From Chryseobacterium camelliae (lineage in GTDB: Bacteria > Bacteroidota > Bacteroidia > Flavobacteriales > Weeksellaceae), in the NCBI RefSeq assembly GCF_030818575.1, contig NZ_JAUTAL010000001.1:1798001-1862000 (forward strand): a stretch of DNA of 64,000 bases, in the 5' to 3' direction. A program made the position numbers and the translations under genes. Under the pieces are notes generated by a model. That model was not told the origin of the DNA and searched no databases. It saw only the letters and a list, made by a program, of their open reading frames with translations. Below are positions 32,781-41,482 of this stretch, piece by piece. Each line of letters opens with the position of its first letter. Positions within the stretch are counted from its first letter, which is position 1.

Positions 32781-34448
32781 TTATCCAAACTTCTTTTTCC
32801 TCAGCCAGAAGAACAGTCCTCCCAGCAGCCCGATGATGGCAAGTGGCAGCAGTAAATTCAGCCATTGCCAGTTGGTTTTTTCTTCGGTAATCCTCTGACG
32901 GTCCAGAAGCCTTTCTTCGATGTTTCGGTTTCTTAATTCCATCAGGTTGCTGTCATCCAGCAGGTAATCCAGGGCATTTCTCAGGAATTGTTCGTTTCCG
33001 AACTGTTCGTTGGTCAGCATATCCACCCCTAACGGCAATGGCTGTCCTTTGATGACTTTATTCCTTCCGATGTCACCGTCTGCAATAACGATCATTTTAT
33101 TTTCCGGACTTACCGCCTTGAAACCGGGATACGATTTTCGTTCAATCCTGGACGCGTAGGCAGAGGTGAATTTCCCTTCGAGTGATACGGCATATATTTT
33201 CGGCGTACTCGGTTTCTCCATCTGTCCTAAACTATCTACACTGGCAATCTCTTTCAGGTCAACATAATTCGGAACCTGTTTCAGCAGGGTTCTTTCGCTG
33301 GATTCAAAAAGTACGTTGGTTTTGATGTTTTTCCTTCCGAGCGTATCGATGGAAGTCGGGAACTCAAATTTTACCGGGTTGATATTCTTGGTCACCGGAT
33401 TGTCTTTCTCGGCAATCCCCAGCGGGAAATACGGCCACGGCAGGCTGGTATATTGCGGGTTCCCTCCTACTTCGCCGGTAACCAGCCTCAGCAGGGCAAA
33501 TTTCTTCACATCCTTTACCAGAGCAGGATTGATCCTGATCCCGTAATTGAAGAAGAAATCAGTCATATTGATGTCTATCGGGAATGGCATCACTTTTTTG
33601 GACCTGGTAAGGGTATCCATTTCGGCATTTACGGCATCAATCATCCATAAGGTTCTTCCGCCGTTCATAATGTATTGGTCCAGGATCACCTTTTCATTAT
33701 CAGTAAAGGCTTTTCTCGGCTTGGCAATGACCAATGCGCTCATCTGCTTCAGCAGAGGTACATCAGCAAGGGTCAGTTCTTTCTGGTTTTTCGGGATGAT
33801 GGGTCCGGCATCATAATTTTCCAGTGCCAGATGCATGAATCCCTGGAATTCATCCGGGCTCAGTTCATCCTGGTTGATCAGAACGCCGATTTTTTTTCTT
33901 TTATCAGCAGATACATTCTTGATATTGGAAACAAGGTTATATTCCAGGTTTTCAATGGATTTATTGAGTTGCTCATCCGCATCTATTCCGGTCTGCTGTA
34001 CCACCAATGGGATGGAAACCCCTCTGTTGTTGTATTTGATCACCGCATACGGAAACAGGTAGATCTGTGATACTTTCCCGTCTTTGATATCCGGCAGCAC
34101 GGAAGGCTGCATACCCATCGCCATCAGCGTATCCTGTGAGATCTTGCTTTTGATGGGATCTATAAACTTAAAATCGATCTTCGGATTGATCTTCCTGAAT
34201 TCTTCCAGCATGAAACGCGTTTCACTCTGAAGCTGTTTGAAGCTTGCCGGAAAATCACCTTCTAGGTAAACATCCACCGTCAACGGTTTCTTTACGGACT
34301 CAAGTACTTTAATTGTATTCTCTGAAAGTGTATATCGTTTTTCTTTGGTAAGGTCTAGCCTGATCCCGGAAATATACAGGATCACCGTAAGCGGAAGGAT
34401 CAGGAACAGTAAAATGCCCAACGGAGATTTGAATGGAATCTTCTTCAT
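32781..34448 (-). CDS. gldG: gliding motility-associated ABC transporter substrate-binding protein GldG
   Basis: This 555-residue protein has an N-terminal membrane segment (PLGILLFLILPLTVILYI), a long periplasmic GldG/ABC_transp_aux domain (RYTLSENTIKVLESVKKPL ... GIDADEQLNKSIENLEYNL ... LIIAKPRKAFTDNEKVILD-like blocks) and a C-terminal anchor (LLLPLAIIGLLGGLFFWLRK). With GldF and GldA it forms a gliding-associated ABC system. It starts 4 nt after gldF, in the usual order. Confidence 0.94.
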   Translation of the reverse strand: MKKIPFKSPLGILLFLILPLTVILYISGIRLDLTKEKRYTLSENTIKVLESVKKPLTVDVYLEGDFPASFKQLQSETRFMLEEFRKINPKIDFKFIDPIKSKISQDTLMAMGMQPSVLPDIKDGKVSQIYLFPYAVIKYNNRGVSIPLVVQQTGIDADEQLNKSIENLEYNLVSNIKNVSADKRKKIGVLINQDELSPDEFQGFMHLALENYDAGPIIPKNQKELTLADVPLLKQMSALVIAKPRKAFTDNEKVILDQYIMNGGRTLWMIDAVNAEMDTLTRSKKVMPFPIDINMTDFFFNYGIRINPALVKDVKKFALLRLVTGEVGGNPQYTSLPWPYFPLGIAEKDNPVTKNINPVKFEFPTSIDTLGRKNIKTNVLFESSERTLLKQVPNYVDLKEIASVDSLGQMEKPSTPKIYAVSLEGKFTSAYASRIERKSYPGFKAVSPENKMIVIADGDIGRNKVIKGQPLPLGVDMLTNEQFGNEQFLRNALDYLLDDSNLMELRNRNIEERLLDRQRITEEKTNWQWLNLLLPLAIIGLLGGLFFWLRKKKFG

Positions 34449-34452
34449 ACGT

Positions 34453-35181
34453 TTACTTCTTTTTTTGGATAAAATGGTTGGACAATACTAAAGTAATCCC
34501 GATCATCAGAACAAAATAGGCCACATCTTTGAAATCAATCAGTCCCCTGGTAAATCCTAAAAAGTGCTGGTAAAAACCGATGCTTTGCAGGATGAAATCT
34601 GCACCACCCAGCAATTTGTAGCTGGCCAGCTGCTCGATCCCGAAATACATGATGAAACACATGAAAACACCTAACAGGTAAGCCATGATCTGGTTCTGGG
34701 AAAGCGATGAAGCCAGGATACCAACACCGGAAAATGCAGCAATTAAAATAATTAAACCGATATAACTTCCGAAGGTCATCCCAAGATCTATATTCCCGGC
34801 CGGAACGCCTAATACATACACTGTATAAAGGTAGATCAGCGAAGGGATCAGGCATAGAATACCAACAATCCATACCGAAAGGAATTTCCCGAAAACGAGA
34901 TCAGAGATTTTCAGCGGCTGCGAAAACAGCCAGTTCAGGGTTCCGGTTTGCTGCTCTTCTGCAAAGGTCTTCATGGAAAGGGCCGGAATGATGAACATCA
35001 GCAGCCATGGCACCAGTACAAAATAGCTTTGCAGGGATGCCATCCCGATCTCGAAAATGTTGGAATCGTTATCGAAAAAAAACAGGAAGAGCGTTACCAC
35101 CAGGCTGAATGCCGCCATAATGACCCAGGCACTCCAGTTCCCGAAATAACTCCAGAGTTCTTTTTTTAAAATTGCAAACAT
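34453..35181 (-). CDS. gldF: gliding motility-associated ABC transporter permease GldF
   Basis: The 242-residue protein is an ABC-2 type permease with six hydrophobic segments and the typical N-terminus (MFAILKKELWSYFGNWSAWV) plus AEEQQTGTLNWLFSQPLKIS. It pairs with GldG directly downstream. gldA is not in this neighbourhood, as is usual in this group where the ATPase gene is unlinked. Confidence 0.94.
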   Translation of the reverse strand: MFAILKKELWSYFGNWSAWVIMAAFSLVVTLFLFFFDNDSNIFEIGMASLQSYFVLVPWLLMFIIPALSMKTFAEEQQTGTLNWLFSQPLKISDLVFGKFLSVWIVGILCLIPSLIYLYTVYVLGVPAGNIDLGMTFGSYIGLIILIAAFSGVGILASSLSQNQIMAYLLGVFMCFIMYFGIEQLASYKLLGGADFILQSIGFYQHFLGFTRGLIDFKDVAYFVLMIGITLVLSNHFIQKKK

Positions 35182-35263
35182 AGTTTTTATAGTAAAAGGT
35201 AAAAGTATTTATGTATTCAGGAGTGCGCTGATTTCAGCCAGCTGCACGGCCTCTTCCACAACT

Positions 35264-35812
35264 TTATTTTTTCTTGTTTTTGTTCACCAGCTTTACCGTC
35301 ATCATAATCAGCACTACCAGAACGAAAAATCCGGTAATTAATTGCCACCAGTATTCAATCACCAAAGATTTCAGGATTACGGTAAATACCACCAGAAACA
35401 AAATAAACGTGGCAATCTCATTCGCCTGCCTCAGTTTGATGTTTGCGGTTTCAAGCGTCTGCCCGTTGAGCTCCTTCAGCCTCAGCACTTTTTTCCAGCA
35501 CCAGTAGTGGTAAGCAGCCAACCCTAACAGGAAAGTAAGCTTAAGATGGAACCAGGGTGTTTTCATAAGGCCTGTATTCAGGAAAATCATAATGATTCCG
35601 CAGACGGCCATAATAATCCCGGCAGGCACTGTAATGATGTTCCAGAGCCTTCGGGCCATGAAAATATACTGTTCCCGCAAAATACGCTTCTTGTCTTCCG
35701 GAAAGGTATCGGTATCCTTGTAATAGACAAAGATTCTCACCAGATAGAAAATCCCTGCAAAATAGCTCACCATGAAGATAATGTGCAGTGCTTTGATAAT
35801 GGTATACAGCAT
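35264..35812 (-). CDS. hemJ: HemJ-type protoporphyrinogen IX oxidase
   Basis: The 182-residue membrane protein opens MLYTIIKALHIIFMVSYFAG with the conserved His10, has four or five membrane segments and a second conserved His in HLKLTFLLGLAAYHYWCWKK. HemJ performs the penultimate oxidation of heme biosynthesis in many bacteria that lack HemG and HemY. The longer frame starting MVNFCEINYLC is rejected because the family begins at the internal Met. A short coding-like tail follows its stop codon (see findings). Confidence 0.88.
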   Translation of the reverse strand: MLYTIIKALHIIFMVSYFAGIFYLVRIFVYYKDTDTFPEDKKRILREQYIFMARRLWNIITVPAGIIMAVCGIIMIFLNTGLMKTPWFHLKLTFLLGLAAYHYWCWKKVLRLKELNGQTLETANIKLRQANEIATFILFLVVFTVILKSLVIEYWWQLITGFFVLVVLIMMTVKLVNKNKKK

Positions 35813-35954
35813 CCTGAAAATTTGTTTGCAAAGATAGTTTATTTCACAAAAATTCACCATTTAATATGAAAAAATGAAGGGAAATTAAGGGCTGTCCGGG
35901 AAAGTCAGAAAAATAAGCGGGCACTGCTGCGACAAAAGAGGATAATGAATATGA

Positions 35955-35990
35955 ACCCCCTTTTATTACCCATAATAAAAAAGGGGTTTT
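35955..35990. terminator. hairpin terminator of the outer-membrane protein gene
   Basis: CCCCTTTTATT / AATAAAAAAGGGG pair around ACCCAT, leaving TTTT on the plus side and AACCCC context on the minus side. It lies just after the minus-strand stop at 35997. Confidence 0.6.
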
Positions 35991-35996
35991 ACGTCA

Positions 35997-36641
35997 TCAA
36001 AATTTAAAAACAAACTTCATGTCCACGTTGAAATGCAAACGGAATCCTTGCTGCTCCCTGTCCCTGTTATTCAGGAAACTAAACACATCAATGGGCTCAA
36101 AGCCGTCTTCTTTGCCTTCAATATTCCGGTAGGTAATTTTCCGGTGTGCGATCCCGATTCCTACTTTCGGCATAAAGCCGAACCATGATGATTCCCTGTG
36201 CAGCAAAATACTGTAATTGATACTTACTGCCTGCCGTGTCCTTTCATAATCCGCGGACTGAAAATGGTAGTACGCACCTGTTCCGTCAGTGTAGTCTTCA
36301 TTGATCTTTTTAGACTGATGGTTAAGGTATGAAAATTCGGCGGAGATAAAATGTTTCAGCCTGGAATCCGGGGCCAGACTATAATACACTTCAGGCTTAA
36401 CTTCAAAGATTTTATAGTCGTTTTCTTCAATAGGGTAAGGCGTGATCCCATTCTGTCCGTAGGCAACTTCTGCTCCCAACCACCATCTTTCGTTCAGGCG
36501 GTACAGGTATCCTATATTCCAGCGATAATCACGAAGCGGTGCAAACCCGCTTACAGTAATAATTGAACGGTAATCGCCCTGTTGGGCAGAAATTTCTCCT
36601 CCGAAGATCAGGAGGATAAAAAGAGTACTTTTTTTTATCAT
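35997..36641 (-). CDS. outer-membrane beta-barrel protein of unknown function (214 aa)
   Basis: A signal peptide (MIKKSTLFILLIFGGEISAQ) precedes alternating hydrophobic strands (DYRWNIGYLYRLNERWWLGA, SAEFSYLNHQ, WFGFMPKVGIGIAHRKITYR) and a C-terminal aromatic end (MKFVFKF), all typical of small beta-barrels of the OmpW/OMP_b-brl kind. No specific family is recognised. Its start lies 72 nt downstream of the MORN-type lipoprotein gene on the same strand, so co-transcription is possible. Confidence 0.8.
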   Translation of the reverse strand: MIKKSTLFILLIFGGEISAQQGDYRSIITVSGFAPLRDYRWNIGYLYRLNERWWLGAEVAYGQNGITPYPIEENDYKIFEVKPEVYYSLAPDSRLKHFISAEFSYLNHQSKKINEDYTDGTGAYYHFQSADYERTRQAVSINYSILLHRESSWFGFMPKVGIGIAHRKITYRNIEGKEDGFEPIDVFSFLNNRDREQQGFRLHFNVDMKFVFKF

Positions 36642-36713
36642 AGGCTTTGGGCAATTTGATTATTTATTTTAAAATGCTGATCTGATCGATGCGGTATCTT
36701 GAAGATGTGAGTC

Positions 36714-37151
36714 CTATTTTGCCTTAGAAATACTATCCGTCTTGTTGCCGTTGTTATAGATCTTGATATAGGACAGTTTACCTTCTTTATTGTAATATTT
36801 CCACGGCCCGAAATAAAACCAGTGCCTTTCATGGTCCGAAACTTCAAGTTTAGACTGCCCCGATTCCATGAGCTTACCATCAGGATAATACCTTTTTGTT
36901 CTCGTTATATCTTTCCGGATCTTATTTTTTTCGTATAGCCTATTCCCCAAGTAAGTTTTCCAGGTGCCTGTTTTTTCTCCGTTCCTGTATTTTCCTAACG
37001 CAACCATAGTGCCGTCATCCGCAGAATACTCCTCTTTCCATTTCCCATGCCTTTTATTGACATTATGATCGTCTTTAATATACTGATTCATTTTGGATGT
37101 GCAGGAAGCCAGGAATGCTAACATCAGGATAAAAAGGATTATTTTTTTCAT
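36714..37151 (-). CDS. lipoprotein with MORN/YwqK-like repeats (145 aa)
   Basis: A lipobox (LAFLASC, Cys17) is followed by MORN_2-type repeats with the GKW...YRNGEKTGTWK / YYPDGKLMESG / FGPWKYYNKEGKLSYIKIY pattern found in YwqK-like proteins. It is probably an outer-membrane or periplasmic-side lipoprotein; the role is unknown. The start at MKKIILFILML is preferred because the promoter -7 element lies only about 20 nt upstream; the longer frame (MIGIKQDF) would begin upstream of the promoter. Confidence 0.8.
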   Translation of the reverse strand: MKKIILFILMLAFLASCTSKMNQYIKDDHNVNKRHGKWKEEYSADDGTMVALGKYRNGEKTGTWKTYLGNRLYEKNKIRKDITRTKRYYPDGKLMESGQSKLEVSDHERHWFYFGPWKYYNKEGKLSYIKIYNNGNKTDSISKAK

Positions 37152-37190
37152 AAAAAAACAGGATTTCCGCAAATATAGAAAATCCTGTTT
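37152..37190 (-). terminator. kbl terminator overlapping the next gene's promoter
   Basis: AAACAGGATTT / AAATCCTGTTT form a perfect 11-bp stem followed on the minus strand by TTTTTTT, ending transcription of kbl. The loop contains TATATTTG (37170-37177), a -7 element whose start point would fall in the second arm, so the lipoprotein transcript lacks the full hairpin. Confidence 0.8.
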
Positions 37191-37218
37191 AATTCCAATC
37201 ATGTAGAAATATTTTGAT

Positions 37219-38415
37219 TTAAGAAATCACATTCAGTGCTTTACCTACTTTTTCAAAAGCGGCAATAGCTTTATCCAGGTGCTCCCTGGTATGGGCTGCA
37301 GAAAGCTGAACCCTGATCCTGGCTTTTCCTTTCGGTACCACCGGATAGAAGAACCCGATCACATAAATGCCTTCATCCATCAGTTTTTCAGCCATTTTCT
37401 GAGCCAGAGGCGCATCGTATAACATCACCGGAACAATGGCAGCGTCCCCGTCCGGGATATCAAATCCTTTGGCTTTCATTTCAGTTCTGAAATATGCTGC
37501 ATTTTCCATGACACGGTCCCGAAGAGAAGTGTCTTCAGAAATCATATCCAATACCTTTAAAGCTGCACCTACAATCCCCGGAGCCAGTGAATTGGAGAAC
37601 AGGTAAGGTCTAGAACGCTGCCTCAGCATATCGATGATTTCCTTTTTACCGGATGTAAATCCACCAAGCGCTCCTCCTAATGCCTTACCTAATGTAGAGG
37701 TAATAATGTCTACTCTGCCCATCACATCGTTAGCTTCATGGGTCCCGCGTCCTGTCTTCCCTATGAATCCTGTGGCATGGGAATCATCTACCATCACCAA
37801 TGCATCGTATTTATCCGCCAGGTCGCAAACGCCTTTCAGGTCAGCCACAATACCATCCATAGAAAATACTCCGTCTGTTACAATGATCTTGAACCTGTGG
37901 TTTTTCCCTGATGCAGCGATCAATTGCGCTTCCAGATCTTCCATATTGTTATTTTTGTAACGGTACCTTGCCGCTTTACACAAACGTACCCCGTCAATAA
38001 TGGATGCATGGTTCAGTTCATCTGAGATAATGGCATCTTCTTCGGTAAACAAAGGTTCAAAAACCCCTCCGTTGGCATCGAAACAGGCCGCATACAGAAT
38101 CGTATCTTCCAGCCCGAGGAAATCGGCAATTTTCTGTTCCAGCTGTTTGTGAATATCCTGGGTTCCGCAGATAAAACGAACGGAAGACATTCCGTATCCG
38201 TGGGATGCGATCATATCCTGTGATGCTTTCATCACATCAGGATGGTTGGATAATCCGAGATAATTATTGGCACAAAAATTCAGTAATTTCTTTCCGTTGG
38301 CTTCAATCTCAGCACTCTGCTGGGAGGTGATAATGCGTTCTCTTTTATAGAGGCCGTCATTCTCAATATTCTGAAGTTCGTTCTGTAGATGCTGAAGGTA
38401 TTTTTCAGAGATCAT
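37219..38415 (-). CDS. kbl: glycine C-acetyltransferase (2-amino-3-ketobutyrate CoA ligase)
   Basis: The 398-residue alpha-oxoamine synthase shows [65 protein letters not shown] and the PLP lysine in STLGKALGG (near residue 242). The enzyme cleaves 2-amino-3-oxobutyrate with CoA to glycine and acetyl-CoA in threonine breakdown. A close relative, serine palmitoyltransferase, is less likely because the threonine-type signatures fit well. No tdh is adjacent. Confidence 0.95.
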   Translation of the reverse strand: MISEKYLQHLQNELQNIENDGLYKRERIITSQQSAEIEANGKKLLNFCANNYLGLSNHPDVMKASQDMIASHGYGMSSVRFICGTQDIHKQLEQKIADFLGLEDTILYAACFDANGGVFEPLFTEEDAIISDELNHASIIDGVRLCKAARYRYKNNNMEDLEAQLIAASGKNHRFKIIVTDGVFSMDGIVADLKGVCDLADKYDALVMVDDSHATGFIGKTGRGTHEANDVMGRVDIITSTLGKALGGALGGFTSGKKEIIDMLRQRSRPYLFSNSLAPGIVGAALKVLDMISEDTSLRDRVMENAAYFRTEMKAKGFDIPDGDAAIVPVMLYDAPLAQKMAEKLMDEGIYVIGFFYPVVPKGKARIRVQLSAAHTREHLDKAIAAFEKVGKALNVIS

Positions 38416-38513
38416 TATTGTTAATTTTAGATGTGCTAATTTAAGAAAAACACGCTAAACTAAAGACTCATGCATTTTTTTATTCCTGACGGTGCCATAA
38501 ATGAACATTTAAC

Positions 38514-38553
38514 GAATTAGTCTACTATATTAGTAGACTAATTCTTATATTTG
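38514..38553 (+). promoter_or_regulatory. 31-bp palindromic operator and -7 element of the JmjC-like gene
   Basis: GAATTAGTCTACTA and TAGTAGACTAATTC are perfect 14-bp arms separated by TAT (38514-38544), immediately followed by TATATTTG (38546-38553). The dyad therefore covers the -33 region. The inner 23 bp have the same arms and spacer length as the site in the cysH promoter. Confidence 0.7.
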
Positions 38554-38572
38554 TCAGTCTAAATTATGAAAT

Positions 38573-39451
38573 ATGAATTTATCGCCTATATCTAAGGTCA
38601 GGCAAATGAATGCGGGAGATTTCCTGAAAAACCATATGAGGACCGCAAAACCTGTTGTACTGGAAGATTTTATTGATCCGGGAAGCCCTGCTTTTCAAAA
38701 ATGGAATTATGACTATTTTAAGTCCATAGCCGGAGACCACCAGGTTAATATTTACGGCAGCGAAATAGAATCTCTGGACAGGGTGGCCAGCAAGCCTATA
38801 CGTCAGAGCACTTTTTCAGAATACCTGGATCAGATCACAACTGCTCCTACGGAAGAAAGACTTTTCCTGTTCAACCTGCTAACGATAAAACCTGAACTTA
38901 AAAACGATCTCCGTTATCATGATATTACCAATGGCAAAATTCTGAAATGGCTGCCTTTTATGTTTTTCGGGGGTGAAGGTTCTATAACCCGCAACCATAT
39001 TGATATCGATATGTCGCATGTATTCATCACCCAGTTTCAGGGTATCAAGCGCATCTGGCTTTTCCCATGGGAACAGTCTGATCTCATGTATAAGCTGCCC
39101 TACAATTTCCACAGCCTTGCGAACATAAAGGAGCCGGATTATAATGAATTTCCGGGCCTCAGGTACATCAACGGTTATGAGGCGGTCATCAAACCCGGTG
39201 AAACCCTATATATTCCTTCGGGCTGGTGGCATTACATCCAGTATGAAACAGAAGGTTATTCAGTTTCCGTCCGTGCATTGCCTTCTAGCTGGCTGGAGAA
39301 ATGGCGCGGTTTCAAAAACATGGTCATCATCCGCAACTTCGATAATCTGATGCGGAATATTTTTAAAGACCGATGGTTCAGACACAAGGTGAAAGCTGCC
39401 AGAAGAAGAGCTCAGAAAGCCATTAAAAAACAGAAGAGCTTTCAGATCTAA
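38573..39451 (+). CDS. cupin-like/JmjC-type 2-oxoglutarate and Fe(II) oxygenase
   Basis: The 292-residue protein follows the Cupin_8/FIH pattern: KPVVLEDFIDPGSPAFQKWN near the start, FFGGEGSITRNHIDIDMSHV with the iron-binding HxD, QGIKRIWLFPW, then IKPGETLYIPSGWWHYIQY supplying the distal histidine. The C-terminal 35 residues are very basic. Relatives hydroxylate protein or tRNA side chains; the substrate here is unknown. It stands alone between kbl and a T9SS peptidase and is controlled by a strong palindrome, so it may belong to the same regulon as cysH. Confidence 0.85.
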   Translation: MNLSPISKVRQMNAGDFLKNHMRTAKPVVLEDFIDPGSPAFQKWNYDYFKSIAGDHQVNIYGSEIESLDRVASKPIRQSTFSEYLDQITTAPTEERLFLFNLLTIKPELKNDLRYHDITNGKILKWLPFMFFGGEGSITRNHIDIDMSHVFITQFQGIKRIWLFPWEQSDLMYKLPYNFHSLANIKEPDYNEFPGLRYINGYEAVIKPGETLYIPSGWWHYIQYETEGYSVSVRALPSSWLEKWRGFKNMVIIRNFDNLMRNIFKDRWFRHKVKAARRRAQKAIKKQKSFQI

Positions 39452-39462
39452 ACTGAAAGCTC
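39436..39462. terminator. bidirectional terminator overlapping the JmjC-like stop codon
   Basis: GAGCTTTCAG / CTGAAAGCTC is a perfect 10-bp stem whose loop contains the TAA stop of the plus-strand gene. It also lies just after the convergent M1 peptidase stop and is followed by T-rich sequence on the minus strand. Confidence 0.75.
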
Positions 39463-39469
39463 CTGTATT

Positions 39470-41395
39470 TTAGTATTTGATAAATTTAACATCCTTGTCT
39501 TTAATCCTGAACATATATGTTCCGGGAACCAGCTCGGCAATATTGATCGCCTTACCGGGCTCATACGTATCCTTTCTTACCAGCTTCCCATCTGTAAAAT
39601 AGATGGTATAATCTGTTTTCTGAGAAATTCCTTTTATATTCAGCTCATTCCGTGCCGGATTAGGATACAGGGCAAACGTTTCGGTAATAAGGTCTGCTGT
39701 CCCCAAAGTGGCATCCTGGGCAACTGTGGAATTTTTCTCCAGAATCTGGTATTCATAATTGAATTCCACACTGGCAACCGGGAAAGACACCGTCTGGGTA
39801 AAATACTGGTTATTAGTGGTATTATTCAGGGCAAAATAGGCGACCTGACCACCGGTTCCGTTTACTTTGATGGGTAGCGGCATTTCAAAAAAGCTTACCG
39901 TGGGGCTGCTCTGCACCTGGGAAGCCCTGAAAGTCACCTGGTTCCCGTTCTGCTTCCAGCGGATGGTATACGTAGGATAACCTTCCCCGTAAATCCAGTC
40001 GTTGAAGAATTCGGTAAAATCCTTGCCGGTTGACTGTAACAGAGAGGCATTGAGATCTGCTGTCTGGGCATAGCTGTAGGCCAGGTTCGCTCTGGAGTGG
40101 TAGTCTTTCAGGGCCTGATAAAAAGCTGCATCGCCCAGGATCCACTTTAGCATCCTGAGAACGTAACCTCCTTTGGAATAAGACAGTCTCCCGCTGAAGA
40201 TCGCTCCGATACTTCCCAAATTAGAATCCGCCACGTAAACACTTCCTCCCGGAGCTCCTGTAATATAGTTTTTTTGTCCCGACAGGTAGGTCATGAACTG
40301 CGTGTTGGTCATCAGAAGCTTTTCATTGGCCAGGTGTTCGCCGAAAGTGGCAAAACCTTCATTCAGCCAGATATCGTTCCAGGTTCCGCAAGTTACCTTA
40401 TCCCCAAACCACTGGTGTGCAAGTTCATGGGCAATTACTCCCCTGTCCCAGCTGCTCATGGAAGGCATGGTCTGATGTTCCATACAGGTTCCTCCGTACT
40501 GGAATTCCATATGACCGTATTTCTCATTCCTGAAAGGATAAGTCCCGAAATAGGTTTCAAAAACATCCATGATCTGCTTGGTCCAGTTGATATTGGACAT
40601 CGTTGATGCGTTATTGGCCGTGGTTGGATATACATAGTTCACAAAGGGGAATGGCGGCGACCCCATGGTATCGTTGAGCTTGGTGAAATTGGTAATGGCC
40701 AGAGCCACCAGATAAGAGGCCATAGGATACATGGTTCTCCAGAATGTCAGTTTTTTCCCGTTTGGCAACTGGGTTTCGGACATCAGCTTGCCGTTGGCCG
40801 CCACATTGTATTGGGAAGGTGCCGTAATTTTAAAGTCAAAACGGTCAATCTTATCATTCAGGCTCTGTTTTGTTGGGAACCAGTCCTGGGCTCCATACGG
40901 TTCACTCAGTGTCGAGACAATAGGTGTTCCGTTCTGGGATCCCGTGGCAAAAGCATTATTATCGGTAGCCGGCGGTCCGGAATAGGTAATTGTTAAAGAG
41001 TCGGTCACATTAGCCGGAAGCGAGGCCGGAAAGTTGATTTTGACTTCTTTTGTCGCGAGTTGCTGGAAAGTGAGATTTGTCCCGTGATACTGCACCTGCG
41101 AAACCGTAAGCGTATTGGCCAGATCAAAATAGATGCTGTTCATGCTCTGGGAAGGCTTGAAGTGTGATGTAACGGAACCGGAAATATTGTATACTGCCGG
41201 ATCCAGGCTGACCTCCATCCTTTGGTACAGCAGATCATAATTAAGTGTATTAGGATTGACATTATAGGCGGTCATCTTTTGGGTAAAAGATTTCATTTCC
41301 TTGTCAATAAGACCTTTATGGTCTGTATTCAGCTGCTGGGCAAACCATTGCTGACAAAAGAATAAACTTACTGCTAAAAGGGAAAGTTTTTTCAT
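39470..41395 (-). CDS. M1 family metallopeptidase with T9SS sorting domain
   Basis: The 641-residue exported peptidase has a signal peptide (KKLSLLAVSLFFCQQWFAQ), an N-terminal M1 beta domain, the zinc motif HELAHQWFG with the downstream NEGFATFGE glutamate (near residue 325-350), and the exopeptidase-type tyrosine region (GRLSYSKGGYVLRML). The last 75 residues (FALYPNPARNELNIKGIS ... VPGTYMFRIKDKDVKFIKY) are a type A T9SS signal. It should act as a secreted or surface aminopeptidase. A start eight codons upstream is possible but weakens the signal peptide. Confidence 0.94.
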   Translation of the reverse strand: MKKLSLLAVSLFFCQQWFAQQLNTDHKGLIDKEMKSFTQKMTAYNVNPNTLNYDLLYQRMEVSLDPAVYNISGSVTSHFKPSQSMNSIYFDLANTLTVSQVQYHGTNLTFQQLATKEVKINFPASLPANVTDSLTITYSGPPATDNNAFATGSQNGTPIVSTLSEPYGAQDWFPTKQSLNDKIDRFDFKITAPSQYNVAANGKLMSETQLPNGKKLTFWRTMYPMASYLVALAITNFTKLNDTMGSPPFPFVNYVYPTTANNASTMSNINWTKQIMDVFETYFGTYPFRNEKYGHMEFQYGGTCMEHQTMPSMSSWDRGVIAHELAHQWFGDKVTCGTWNDIWLNEGFATFGEHLANEKLLMTNTQFMTYLSGQKNYITGAPGGSVYVADSNLGSIGAIFSGRLSYSKGGYVLRMLKWILGDAAFYQALKDYHSRANLAYSYAQTADLNASLLQSTGKDFTEFFNDWIYGEGYPTYTIRWKQNGNQVTFRASQVQSSPTVSFFEMPLPIKVNGTGGQVAYFALNNTTNNQYFTQTVSFPVASVEFNYEYQILEKNSTVAQDATLGTADLITETFALYPNPARNELNIKGISQKTDYTIYFTDGKLVRKDTYEPGKAINIAELVPGTYMFRIKDKDVKFIKY

Positions 41396-41423
41396 ACGGA
41401 GATCATTATTTGCAACCAAAGAT

Positions 41424-41457
41424 AAAAAAAACCTTTTAATCGTTGATTAAAAGGTTT
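41424..41457 (-). terminator. Rho-independent terminator of dacB
   Basis: AAACCTTTTAATC / GATTAAAAGGTTT is a perfect 13-bp stem with a 3-nt loop, followed on the minus strand by TTTTTATC, 25 nt after the dacB stop. Confidence 0.85.
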
Positions 41458-41482
41458 TATCTTAATGAATTTTTAATTTTTT

